The notes below the pieces were generated by a model. It had not been told where the DNA came from. It saw nothing but the letters and a program-made list of their open reading frames with translations, and made no database searches. Below, piece by piece: positions 1 through 6,331 of a stretch of 8,674 nucleotides of DNA (positions within the stretch are counted from its first letter, which is position 1; the number at the start of each line of letters is the position of its first letter). The stretch is from positions 1 through 8,674 of the forward strand of contig JAZRZQ010000083.1 of the NCBI GenBank assembly GCA_045601445.1. The letters run 5' to 3'. This DNA is from RGIG5579 sp045601445 (lineage in GTDB: Bacteria > Bacillota > Clostridia > Oscillospirales > SIG627). The position numbers were made by a program, and so were the translations under genes.

Positions 1-362
1 CCGGCAGGAAAGAGACGCTTCATCGCTTCCAGAACGGCGGCGGCGTCGGCGCTGCCGCCGCCCATTCCCGCACCGTCGGGAATGGCCTTCCAAAGCTCGA
101 TGCGAACCCCGCGCCGAATTCCTGCCTGCGCAAGGTAGGCACTTGCCGCCTTCCAGCAGAGGTTCTTTTCGTTGCAAGGGAGCTTGGGATCGGAGCATTG
201 GATCGAGATGCCCTCAAGCGTCTTTTCAATCGAGACCGTGTCCGCCAGACTGATGCGTTGCATCACGGTTTCCAGCGTGTGGTAGCCGTCCTCGCGGCGT
301 CCGGTGATCGCGAGGGTCAGATTGATCTTGGCGTAGGCCGACAGCGTGATCTTATTTGTCAT
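1..362 (-). CDS. ispE: 4-diphosphocytidyl-2-C-methyl-D-erythritol kinase (IspE), N-terminal part, cut by window edge
   Basis: This GHMP-family kinase phosphorylates the 2-hydroxyl of CDP-methylerythritol with ATP in the cytoplasmic MEP pathway for isoprenoid precursors. The frame is open from ATG at 362 to the window edge, giving 120 codons of a protein usually about 280-300 aa long. The N-terminus reads AYAKINLTL (residues 9-17), where K12 matches the catalytic lysine of the family. REDGYHTLETVM follows at 23-34, and the glycine-rich ATP loop IPDGAGMGGGSADAA lies at 94-108. The C-terminal half, including the catalytic aspartate, is outside the window. The start codon lies inside the end of plsY (11-nt overlap, positions 352-362). 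The upstream bases are only A/G-rich, with no strong Shine-Dalgarno, so translation probably depends on coupling to plsY. Family assignment is very secure; ispE after plsY is a less usual neighbour. Confidence 0.95.
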   Translation of the reverse strand, partial: MTNKITLSAYAKINLTLAITGRREDGYHTLETVMQRISLADTVSIEKTLEGISIQCSDPKLPCNEKNLCWKAASAYLAQAGIRRGVRIELWKAIPDGAGMGGGSADAAAVLEAMKRLFPA

Positions 363-1071
363 TCTTTTTCTTTTTATCACCGAAGCTGAACTTCTTTTCC
401 GTCTTGTTCAGCAGACGGTGAATGTTTTCTTTGTGCATGGCGATCACGAAAAAGGCGATGAACAGAGAAAAGGTGATGAAGATCGGATCGGGTGCGCGAA
501 GGTTAAAAGCGTAAACGACGACGGGGTAGAAAAAGGCGGCCGTGATGCTCGAGGCGGAAATGATCTGCGTGGCAAAAAACATCAGCGCAAAAATGGCCAC
601 CAGCACCAAAAAGACCAGCGGGTCAATAAAAAGGATCGTAATGGCACTGACGATCACGCCCTTGCCGCCCTTGAAACGGAAAAAGATGGGGAAGGAGTGA
701 CCGAGCATACAGAAAAAGCCCGCAATGTACTGCCCCTTGCTTCCCAAAACGGCAAAGGCGCAAACGACGGCAACCAGCGCCTTGCCGGCATCTCCCGCCA
801 AGGTGGCGAGTCCTGCTTTTTTTCCGAAGGTGCGGAACATATTGGTCATGCCCGCATTGCCCGAGCCGTAGTCGCGAATGTCATAGCCGTAGCATTTTTT
901 GCTGATCAAAATGGCAGGGTTGATGCTGCCGAGCAAATACGAGCCGATCGCGATCAGAATCGCGGCGATGATGAAAAAGACGGTGTAATGGGTCGTGCTG
1001 ATCCTGTTTTCGATCAAGGTGCTGCCCAGCCAGCCCCAATCGACGATCTTGGCGTCTACCAAATATCTCAT
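352..1071 (-). CDS. plsY: Glycerol-3-phosphate acyltransferase PlsY
   Basis: This integral membrane enzyme transfers an acyl group from acyl-phosphate to glycerol-3-phosphate, the first step of phospholipid synthesis in most Gram-positive bacteria. The 239-aa product has several hydrophobic segments (about 29-50, 95-123, 138-165, 168-190 and 196-212). The family motifs are in order: GSINPAILISK (48-58), GSGNAGMTNMFRTFGKKAG (69-87), GHSFPIFFRFKGGKGV (124-139) and HKENIHRL (213-220). It is longer than the usual 190-215 aa because about 28 residues precede the first membrane helix and a Lys-rich tail closes it. There is no internal Met before residue 75, and the ATG overlaps the der stop in an ATGA arrangement (1068-1071), so the start is credible. 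AAAGGA-type Shine-Dalgarno sequences lie inside the der 3' end. It overlaps ispE downstream by 11 nt. Confidence 0.96.
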   Translation of the reverse strand: MRYLVDAKIVDWGWLGSTLIENRISTTHYTVFFIIAAILIAIGSYLLGSINPAILISKKCYGYDIRDYGSGNAGMTNMFRTFGKKAGLATLAGDAGKALVAVVCAFAVLGSKGQYIAGFFCMLGHSFPIFFRFKGGKGVIVSAITILFIDPLVFLVLVAIFALMFFATQIISASSITAAFFYPVVVYAFNLRAPDPIFITFSLFIAFFVIAMHKENIHRLLNKTEKKFSFGDKKKKNDK

Positions 1072-2396
1072 TCGTCCTTTGTCCTTTCTCGAATTACGAA
1101 TTGGATGGGCGTACCCTTAAATCCGAAGGTGTCGCGCAGACAGTTCTCCAAATAGCGCTGGTAGGTGAAGTGGAAGAGCTTTTCGCTGTTGCAGAATACG
1201 ACGAATTTCGGCGGCTGAACGCTGACCTGCGTCATATAGTAGATCTTCAGGCGTCTGCCCTTGTCGCTCGGCGGCTGAACGCGCGTGGTGGCGTCGTTGA
1301 GCATATCGTTGAGCATTCCCGTGGAAATGCGGGTGGTGGCCTGCATGTGTACGTATTTGATGTGCTCGAACAGCTTGTCGATGCGCAAATGCGTCTTGGC
1401 CGAAATGAACAGCACGGGCGCGTACTGCATAAAGGGAAGAATGTCAAAGACCTTTTTCGTGGCGTTCTTGACCGAGTCGTTGTCCTTGTCGGGCAGATCC
1501 CACTTGTTCATCGCGATAATGCAAGCCTTGCCCGCCTCGTGCGCGAGCCCTGCGATGGTGGCGTCTTGACTGGTGATTCCCTCGAAGGCATCGACCATAA
1601 TCACGCAAACGTCGCTTCTTTCAACGGCAAGCTTTGCCCGCAAAACGCTGTATTTTTCGATTCTGTCATCCACCTTGGAGGCGCGGCGAATGCCCGCCGT
1701 GTCGATGAATTGGAAGATGCCGTGCTCATTTTCCACACGGGCGTCGATCGCGTCGCGCGTCGTTCCCGCGATGGGGGAAACGATGACTCTCTCTTCACCG
1801 AGCACCGCATTGATTAAACTGCTCTTGCCCGAGTTCGGCTTACCGATCACCGCGACGCGGATCAGATCCTCCTCCTCGTCCTCCTGCGCCTCCTGCGGGA
1901 TCAGCCTGAGCACCTCGTCGAGGATGTCGCCGCTTCCCGTTCCGTGAATGGAAGAGAGGGCAAAGGGGCCGTGTTCGATGCCGAGCTCGTAAAACTCGTA
2001 AAACTCGGGCGGCGTGGCGCCGATCGAGTCCACCTTGTTGACCGCCAGAATGACGGGCTTTTTGCTTCTTTTGAGAATGGAGGCGATCTCGCGGTCAGCG
2101 GCGGTTACACCGGAGCGAAGATCGGTCATAAAAAGAATGACGTCCGCCGCCTCCATGGCAAGATAGGCCTGCTGTTCGATGTGGCTTAGAATCAGATCGT
2201 TGCTGCCGGGCTCGATTCCGCCCGTGTCGATCAAAATGAGCTTTCTTCCGCACCAATCGGTTTCATAATAAATTCGGTCACGCGTAACGCCGGGCATATC
2301 GTCCACGATCGAAATGCGCTCTCCCGAGAGCTTGTTGAAAAACGTGCTTTTTCCGACGTTCGGCCGACCGACGATGGCAATGACGGGTTTAGACAT
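1068..2396 (-). CDS. der: Ribosome-associated GTPase Der (EngA)
   Basis: Der is an essential GTPase with two tandem G domains that acts in assembly of the 50S ribosomal subunit in the cytoplasm. The 442-aa length is normal. The first G domain shows GRPNVGKS (10-17), DTGG (57-60) and NKVD (120-123). An acidic linker (EDEEED, 172-177) follows. The second domain shows GKPNSGKS (185-192), DTAG (232-235) and NKWD (297-300). A KH-like RNA-binding domain occupies about 350-440 and includes the motif YYMTQVSVQPPKFVVF (386-401). All nucleotide-binding residues look intact. The start is fixed by a perfect AGGAGGTGA Shine-Dalgarno. The upstream DUF512 gene ends 6 nt before the ATG, and plsY overlaps the stop by 4 nt. 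The pairing of a DUF512 gene with der is common in clostridia. Confidence 0.98.
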   Translation of the reverse strand: MSKPVIAIVGRPNVGKSTFFNKLSGERISIVDDMPGVTRDRIYYETDWCGRKLILIDTGGIEPGSNDLILSHIEQQAYLAMEAADVILFMTDLRSGVTAADREIASILKRSKKPVILAVNKVDSIGATPPEFYEFYELGIEHGPFALSSIHGTGSGDILDEVLRLIPQEAQEDEEEDLIRVAVIGKPNSGKSSLINAVLGEERVIVSPIAGTTRDAIDARVENEHGIFQFIDTAGIRRASKVDDRIEKYSVLRAKLAVERSDVCVIMVDAFEGITSQDATIAGLAHEAGKACIIAMNKWDLPDKDNDSVKNATKKVFDILPFMQYAPVLFISAKTHLRIDKLFEHIKYVHMQATTRISTGMLNDMLNDATTRVQPPSDKGRRLKIYYMTQVSVQPPKFVVFCNSEKLFHFTYQRYLENCLRDTFGFKGTPIQFVIRERTKDE

Positions 2397-2402
2397 AGTC
2401 TA

Positions 2403-2411
2403 TCACCTCCT
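2403..2411 (-). promoter_or_regulatory. Strong ribosome binding site of der, containing the upstream stop codon
   Basis: On the minus strand these bases read AGGAGGTGA, a full match to the 16S anti-Shine-Dalgarno, and AGGAGG lies 9 nt before the der ATG. The last three bases are the TGA stop of the DUF512 gene. A ribosome ending the upstream frame therefore sits on the der initiation site, which fits coupled translation. Confidence 0.9.
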
Positions 2412-3728
2412 GAGTAAGGTTTCGATTTGATCGAGAAGCGGGGTTCCGTTTTCAATAAAATAAACCGGACAACCCAATTCCCGTTGCACCGTTTCGGTGC
2501 TGACGCCGTCCAAAAACAGATCGCGCTCGTGCCGCAGACAGACGGCGGGGATCAAGACGGTCTCGGGACGAAGGGGCTTTACCGTGTCGATCAGATCCTG
2601 ACCGCAGATCAGCCCCGCCACCGTCACGCTTTCCCCGAAAAATCGGTTCGGGACGGCGACGACGGAACAGTGAAGATTCGGCAGATGCGAGGAGATGGCG
2701 TCCGTTACGGTAAGAAGCATCTCCTTGGCCGCCACGCCCGTAACGAGCGTGATATTGGTTTCTTTTTTGGAAAGCTTTTTCCACTCGCCCGACTCGACAC
2801 GGTAGCTAAGCTCGTCGAGAATTTCGTTTTGCGTACAGCGGAGCAGTCCCACACCGTTGTCAAGCTGCGGGTAACCGTCGTAGGCTTCCTCGGGCGGAAT
2901 GGGCATCTTGGCGGCTAAATAAAACTCGTCTGCCGCGTAAACCAAGCGAAAACCGTACTTTTGCAAAAATTCGTCCGCCAAAGAATCCACGGTTTCGATG
3001 ATCTCCCGTGCGCTTTGCGGATCGTAGGGGGCAATCTTTGTAAGCCCCTCACGGTGGCGCGTAAGACCGGCGGGAACGACGGCAATGCTTTGAACGGCAG
3101 GCATCAGCGTCTCCAGATCGCGAACGGTGCGTACAAGCTCGCTCCCGTCGTTGATCCCGCGGCAGGAAACGATCTGACAGTTCAAATCGATCCCGCCATC
3201 AGCCAGAATCCGAAGCTGATCCATCAGGCGGGCGGCCTTGGGATTGCCGAGCATTTTCACGCGCAAATCGGGAGAGGTCGTGTGAACGGAGACGTTGACG
3301 GGGGAAAGCCTCATGGTTACGATGCGCTCCAATTCCTCGTCGGAGACGTTGGTCAGCGTGACGTAATTTCCCATTAAAAAGGAAAGGCGGGTGTCGTCGT
3401 CCTTAAAATAAACCGTCTCGCGCATTCCGCAAGGGTTTTGATCGATAAAGCAGAAAATGCACTTGTTGGAACAGCGCGCTTTCCGATCCATCAGGAAGGT
3501 CTCGAATTCAAGTCCGATGTCATCGTAACGCTCTTTTTCGATCACGACCTCGCGCCGTGCCCCTTCTTGCGATTCAACGAGAAGCGTGATGCGCTCCTCG
3601 GTCAAAAAGAAACGGTAATCCAGCACGTCTCTGATCGGGTGAGAGTCGATGGCGACAAGCCTCTCTCCCGCACGAATGCCGAGGCGGTCTGCGTGCGAGC
3701 CTTGTTCCACACCTGTGATCGGTACCAT
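2403..3728 (-). CDS. DUF512 protein: PDZ domain plus radical-SAM-like Fe-S domain
   Basis: The biochemical role of this conserved family is not established as far as I know. The 441-aa product starts with a PDZ-like domain (about 1-50, including GSHADRLGIRAGERLVAID). A cysteine cluster C86-x3-C90-x2-C93 (CSNKCIFCFIDQ) follows, in the layout of a radical SAM 4Fe-4S site. The C-terminal DUF512 region (roughly 230-435) carries the hallmark segments FFGESVTVAGLICGQDL (363-379) and LRHERDLFLDG (398-408). No signal peptide or membrane segment is visible, so it is probably cytoplasmic. The ATG at 3728 is preceded by AGGAAAGGAAGG on the minus strand. It sits 6 nt before der and heads the DUF512-der-plsY-ispE cluster, so a link to ribosome or tRNA maturation is a guess from context only. 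The family call is secure and the function open. Confidence 0.9.
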   Translation of the reverse strand: MVPITGVEQGSHADRLGIRAGERLVAIDSHPIRDVLDYRFFLTEERITLLVESQEGARREVVIEKERYDDIGLEFETFLMDRKARCSNKCIFCFIDQNPCGMRETVYFKDDDTRLSFLMGNYVTLTNVSDEELERIVTMRLSPVNVSVHTTSPDLRVKMLGNPKAARLMDQLRILADGGIDLNCQIVSCRGINDGSELVRTVRDLETLMPAVQSIAVVPAGLTRHREGLTKIAPYDPQSAREIIETVDSLADEFLQKYGFRLVYAADEFYLAAKMPIPPEEAYDGYPQLDNGVGLLRCTQNEILDELSYRVESGEWKKLSKKETNITLVTGVAAKEMLLTVTDAISSHLPNLHCSVVAVPNRFFGESVTVAGLICGQDLIDTVKPLRPETVLIPAVCLRHERDLFLDGVSTETVQRELGCPVYFIENGTPLLDQIETLLRR

Positions 3729-3880
3729 AAACGCCTTCCTTTCCTGAAAATGAAAAAAGATACATCCACGGCACCGATGCTAAACGCCTATGCCACAGAC
3801 ATATCTTCCCTGTGCCGCATATACACATATAGTCTCCGCCGATTGCTCGGCGGAGACCGATATACGAGCTATGAGCAAAC
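3729..3880 (-). other. Intergenic leader between rpmF and the DUF512 operon
   Basis: This 152-nt gap holds a strong hairpin at 3832-3857 (listed separately). Further downstream on the minus strand is a weak stem (GCATC paired with GATGT, about 3765-3780) followed shortly by a T6 tract (3753-3758); it is too weak to call a terminator. No promoter with recognisable -35 and -10 boxes was found, so I cannot say whether DUF512-der-plsY-ispE starts here or is read from the yceD promoter. Confidence 0.5.
3832..3857 (-). terminator. Perfect 10-bp GC-rich hairpin downstream of rpmF, without a U-tract
   Basis: The arms GTCTCCGCCG (3832-3841) and CGGCGGAGAC (3848-3857) are exact inverted repeats around a 6-nt loop. 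The hairpin begins 23 nt after the rpmF stop. On the minus strand the next bases are ATATGTGTAT, not a run of T, so it is not a classic intrinsic terminator. It could be a weak or factor-assisted terminator, an mRNA 3'-end stabiliser or a processing site. The hairpin itself is certain; its role is inferred. Confidence 0.55.
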
Positions 3881-4063
3881 TCAGTCTTCTACGTTGAAGA
3901 TGACCTTGCCGTCTTTTTGTCCGCACTCAGAGCAAACTCTGTTGTGCAGGTTGTAAGCGCCGCAGTTGGGGCACTTTTCCATAGTGGGGGCTTCGAGCTT
4001 CCATACGCTGGAACGTCTGGAGTTCTTTCTTGCCTTGGATGTTTTACGCTTCGGTACTGCCAT
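3881..4063 (-). CDS. rpmF: 50S ribosomal protein L32, zinc-ribbon form
   Basis: This is a small structural protein of the large ribosomal subunit. The 60-aa product begins MAVPKRKTSKARKNSRRS, the conserved basic N-terminus. A zinc ribbon follows, with C31-x2-C34 (CPNC) and C44-x2-C47 (CSEC), so this is the zinc-binding form and not the cysteine-free paralogue. The open frame extends upstream to 4141, but the ATG at 4063 is correct because it starts the invariant MAVPK and is preceded by GGGAGGTG (4072-4079) at 8-nt spacing. It lies 46 nt downstream of the YceD gene, the standard pairing in bacteria, and is presumably co-transcribed with it from the promoter at 4653-4681. A strong hairpin follows. 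Confidence 0.98.
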   Translation of the reverse strand: MAVPKRKTSKARKNSRRSSVWKLEAPTMEKCPNCGAYNLHNRVCSECGQKDGKVIFNVED

Positions 4064-4109
4064 TATGCTTGCACCTCCCAATTCTTTCTTTGCACCGTTT
4101 ACGGTTGTT

Positions 4110-4619
4110 TTATTCTTTGAAAAAGTCCGCCAGACCGGCAAGTCTGGGATCTATTTCCTTGTGGTCGCAATCGCAGGATGCCGTATTCAGATCGGCACCG
4201 CATTTGGGGCAAAGCCCCTTGCAATCCTCACGACAGAGCAGTCGGTAGGGGATCGCGGTGAGAATGCTTTCCGTTGCGATGAGGCCAAGATCGATCTTTT
4301 CCCCTTCGGCGATGACGGTTTCTTCTTCGGATTCGACGGGCGAAGTCGCGACGGGCAGATCCACCTCGACCTCGAAACCTTCGTTGACCGGAGCAAGGCA
4401 ACGGGCACAGGGCGCAGAAAGCTGCGCGGATACCGTGCCGGTTAATCTGACAAATCCGGAAAGATCCCAAGCGCGTCCGGAAAAGCGAACGGAAGAAACC
4501 TGAATGTCATTTTCCGACTCGGAAAGCGCTCCGAGCTCGATGGCAAAGCCGATCTCGGCAACTTCGCCGCCGAGAAGCTTTGAAATCTCAAGAAAATTGT
4601 TTTCGGTTTGCGTCATCAT
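4110..4619 (-). CDS. yceD: YceD family protein (DUF177), probable rRNA accumulation factor
   Basis: DUF177/YceD proteins are nearly always encoded next to rpmF and have been linked to 23S rRNA accumulation; their molecular activity is not settled. The 169-aa length is typical. Visible hallmarks are CARC (71-74) in the central beta-rich part and a C-terminal cysteine block: C129, C133, C137, C140 (DCKGLCPKCGADLN, 132-145) and C149, C151. DPRLAGLADFF (157-167) closes the protein. The cysteines resemble a metal-binding knuckle, which is inference. Two adjacent ATG codons occur; the first (4619) is preferred because GAGGAAAAGAG lies at suitable distance. It is the first gene after the consensus promoter at 4653-4681 and is followed by rpmF. 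Confidence 0.93.
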   Translation of the reverse strand: MMTQTENNFLEISKLLGGEVAEIGFAIELGALSESENDIQVSSVRFSGRAWDLSGFVRLTGTVSAQLSAPCARCLAPVNEGFEVEVDLPVATSPVESEEETVIAEGEKIDLGLIATESILTAIPYRLLCREDCKGLCPKCGADLNTASCDCDHKEIDPRLAGLADFFKE

Positions 4620-4652
4620 AATCTCTTTTCCTCAGGGTATCGACATCATCAT

Positions 4653-4681
4653 ATTATAATTGCAAAGCCTTTTTTTGTCAA
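4653..4681 (-). promoter_or_regulatory. Consensus sigma-A promoter for yceD-rpmF
   Basis: On the minus strand, TTGACA (4676-4681) and TATAAT (4653-4658) are separated by exactly 17 nt, a 12 of 12 match to the vegetative consensus. The predicted transcript start near 4646 gives a leader of about 27 nt before the yceD ATG, room for its Shine-Dalgarno. The -35 box begins 16 nt past the cca stop, so yceD-rpmF, and perhaps the genes beyond, are set up for strong constitutive expression independent of cca. Confidence 0.92.
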
Positions 4682-4697
4682 TGCCTTTCGGAAGAAT

Positions 4698-6023
4698 TTA
4701 AGAATAAATTTTCTTGATTTCTTCCAGCAGATTTTCTTTTTTGTTGATCCATTCCCCTCGGATCACGTTTTGCAACGCAAGGTGCAAAGCCTCTCCGACC
4801 TTTACGCCCGAAATTCCGATCTCTTCGAGGTCGTTTCCGTTGATCGCGAGGGTCTTGAGATTGTAGCACGCGCCCGAGCGGAGAATGCGCTGTGCGCTCT
4901 CGCGAAGCTTTTCCAAAAGCTCCAGCCGCTTCGGCACGGTCCAACGGCTGTGCGCCAGCGTGTCCGCCCGCATCACGCGAAGCAGCTTCGGAAACAGCTC
5001 CTCCCCGAGAGAATTGAGAAGCATCTTGACGTCCGCATCGTTTGCGGGGTGAGAGTCGTGCAGGGAAACCAAAAGGGTAACCGTCTCGATCTCCTTGGTG
5101 GGAAATTTCATCCGTTGCATCACGCTTTTGGCCATTGCCGCGCTCTTTTTCGGGTGGGAATAAAAATGCCCGCGACCCGTAGCGTCCACCGAAAGGCAGG
5201 TGGGCTTGGACATATCGTGAAAGAGAAGCGTCAGGCGCAGGATCGGATCGGGATCGGCGTAGTGCACGGCGTGAACCGTGTGTTGCCAAACGTCGTAGCG
5301 GTGAAAGGGAGATTTCTGGTCAAAGCCGATGCAGGGCAGGATCTCGGGGATCAGAACGCCGAGCACCTCGGCGTATTCGGTCAGTACGGGGCGAATGTTG
5401 CGCCCGCACAGCATCCGACGGATCTCGGGCAAGGCCCGTTCCGGTGCGATGGTGGTGAGCAGCTCTTTTTTTCGGAAAATCGCCTCGCGCGTTTTTTCCT
5501 CAATGGAAAAGCCGAGCACGGCTGCAAAGCGAAGCGCCCGCAAAATGCGAACGGCATCCTCCTCAAAGCGGCGATCGGCGTCTCCGATGGCGCGAATGAG
5601 CTTCTTTTTTAAATCCCGCATTCCGCAAAAATAATCGCGAAAGCCTCTTTCGGGGTGGTAGACGATGGCATTGACGGTGAAGTCGCGGCGCTTGAGATCG
5701 TCAAACAGATTTTTGGTAAAGCGAACGGTGTCGGGGTGACGGTGATCGAGGTAACCGCCCTCCTTGCGGAAGGTGGTGATGTCAAGATAGCTGTCTTGCA
5801 GGTGAACGCAAACCGTACCGAATTTTTCTCCCATCAGATTCAGCTTGCAATCGCCGAAGACCTCTTTGATTTTGTCCGGCGTGGCAGAGGTGGTGATGTC
5901 GTAATCGTTCGGCACCCGTTTCAGGCACAGATCACGCACGCCACCGACGAGCCAGGCCTCGTGCCCTGCGGCATTCAGTCTGGCAAGTGCCTCCCGCACA
6001 GAGTCAGGTAAGGCGAGTTTCAT
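4698..6023 (-). CDS. cca: CCA tRNA nucleotidyltransferase with HD domain
   Basis: This enzyme adds or repairs the 3'-terminal CCA of tRNAs from CTP and ATP, without a nucleic-acid template. The 441-aa product shows the class II nucleotidyltransferase head: LVGGVRD (25-31), the metal-binding D40-x-D42 (NDYDITTSA, 39-47), RRDFTVNAI (112-120) and EEDAVRILRALRFA (154-167). An HD-type region follows, with FHRYDVWQHT (240-249) and HDMSKP (269-274), where the usual glycine of HDxGK is a serine. The C-terminal tRNA-contact segment includes INGNDLEEIGISGVKVG (394-410). The start has AAGGA at 9-nt spacing. The gene is divergent from a tRNA-Arg gene that already encodes CCA, so at least for that tRNA the enzyme would act in repair. 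A polyadenylating paralogue (PcnB-like) is an alternative, but the motifs and context favour Cca. Confidence 0.94.
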   Translation of the reverse strand: MKLALPDSVREALARLNAAGHEAWLVGGVRDLCLKRVPNDYDITTSATPDKIKEVFGDCKLNLMGEKFGTVCVHLQDSYLDITTFRKEGGYLDHRHPDTVRFTKNLFDDLKRRDFTVNAIVYHPERGFRDYFCGMRDLKKKLIRAIGDADRRFEEDAVRILRALRFAAVLGFSIEEKTREAIFRKKELLTTIAPERALPEIRRMLCGRNIRPVLTEYAEVLGVLIPEILPCIGFDQKSPFHRYDVWQHTVHAVHYADPDPILRLTLLFHDMSKPTCLSVDATGRGHFYSHPKKSAAMAKSVMQRMKFPTKEIETVTLLVSLHDSHPANDADVKMLLNSLGEELFPKLLRVMRADTLAHSRWTVPKRLELLEKLRESAQRILRSGACYNLKTLAINGNDLEEIGISGVKVGEALHLALQNVIRGEWINKKENLLEEIKKIYS

Positions 6024-6064
6024 GTTAATTTTTCCTTTTTATTGATTTTTCTGTCACTTTTCTC

Positions 6065-6093
6065 TTGACAAAAAAATCCGAATGTGATAAGAT
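6065..6093 (+). promoter_or_regulatory. Promoter of the tRNA-Arg gene
   Basis: A perfect TTGACA (6065-6070) is followed after 17 nt by TAAGAT (6088-6093), which matches 4 of 6 of the -10 consensus and is helped by an extended TG element at 6085-6086. GATAAT at 6091-6096 is a better -10 match but at 20-nt spacing. Transcription would begin about 10-15 nt before the mature tRNA end. The opposite strand must also serve cca, for which I found no convincing promoter. Confidence 0.75.
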
Positions 6094-6114
6094 AATCGAC
6101 GTTCGAGAGAACCT

Positions 6115-6191
6115 GCGTTGTTAGCTCAGCTGGATAGAGTGACTGGCTACGAACCAGTAGGTCAGGGGTTCGAGTCCCTTACAACGCGCCA
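6115..6191 (+). tRNA. tRNA-Arg (anticodon ACG)
   Basis: The 77-nt cloverleaf folds fully. Acceptor arms are GCGTTGT (6115-6121) and ACAACGC (6181-6187), with discriminator G and an encoded CCA (6189-6191). The D arm is GCTC/GAGT with one G-U pair. The anticodon stem is ACTGG/CCAGT around loop CTACGAA, with anticodon ACG at 6149-6151. The T arm is AGGGG/CCCTT around TTCGAGT. The ACG anticodon, normally converted to ICG by the tRNA adenosine deaminase TadA, reads CGU, CGC and CGA. It is a single-gene unit with its own promoter and terminator, on the opposite strand to both flanking genes. Confidence 0.98.
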
Positions 6192-6192
6192 G

Positions 6193-6222
6193 GAAAGCAT
6201 CCTTCGGGGTGCTTTCTTTTTT
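6193..6222 (+). terminator. Intrinsic terminator of tRNA-Arg, UUCG-capped
   Basis: GAAAGCATCC (6193-6202) pairs with GGGTGCTTTC (6207-6216), with one G-U pair, around a C(TTCG)G tetraloop and is followed by six T (6217-6222). It starts one base after the encoded CCA. This is a textbook rho-independent terminator. Confidence 0.95.
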
Positions 6223-6286
6223 CTCGCGCCGATAAAACTGAAACCACTATATCATAAAATGAAAAGAAAGTAAAGATGCAAAACGC

Positions 6287-6320
6287 AAAAAAAGTACCGA
6301 AATCGCTTCGGTACTTTTTT
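6287..6320 (-). terminator. Intrinsic terminator of the FAD oxidoreductase gene, symmetric enough to work both ways
   Basis: A 14-bp perfect inverted repeat (6288-6301 with 6307-6320, core GTACCGAA/TTCGGTAC) surrounds a 5-nt loop. On the minus strand it begins 11 nt after the stop codon and ends in seven T. The A and T runs on both flanks mean it could also back up the tRNA terminator on the plus strand. It keeps minus-strand transcription from running antisense through the tRNA into cca. Confidence 0.93.
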
Positions 6321-6331
6321 GTATTCGTTGC

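Noticed and set aside
346..1155. Long plus-strand open frame of 269 codons opposite plsY
   Set aside because: It is highly charged and low in hydrophobic order, with no ribosome site, and it is the antisense shadow of plsY, whose motifs are unmistakable.
3728..3789. 9-bp direct repeat TAAACGCCT (3728-3736 and 3781-3789) upstream of the DUF512 gene
   Set aside because: One copy includes the start codon and ribosome-site region, and the match is short; no sign of a regulatory role.
4064..4141. Longer upstream start for rpmF (86 residues)
   Set aside because: L32 starts at the invariant MAVPK with a strong ribosome site 8 nt upstream; the extension overlaps the end of yceD and matches nothing in L32.
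4608..5612. Plus-strand open frame of 334 codons opposite cca
   Set aside because: It is a shadow of cca; it shows no family motif and begins inside the yceD coding sequence and crosses its promoter.
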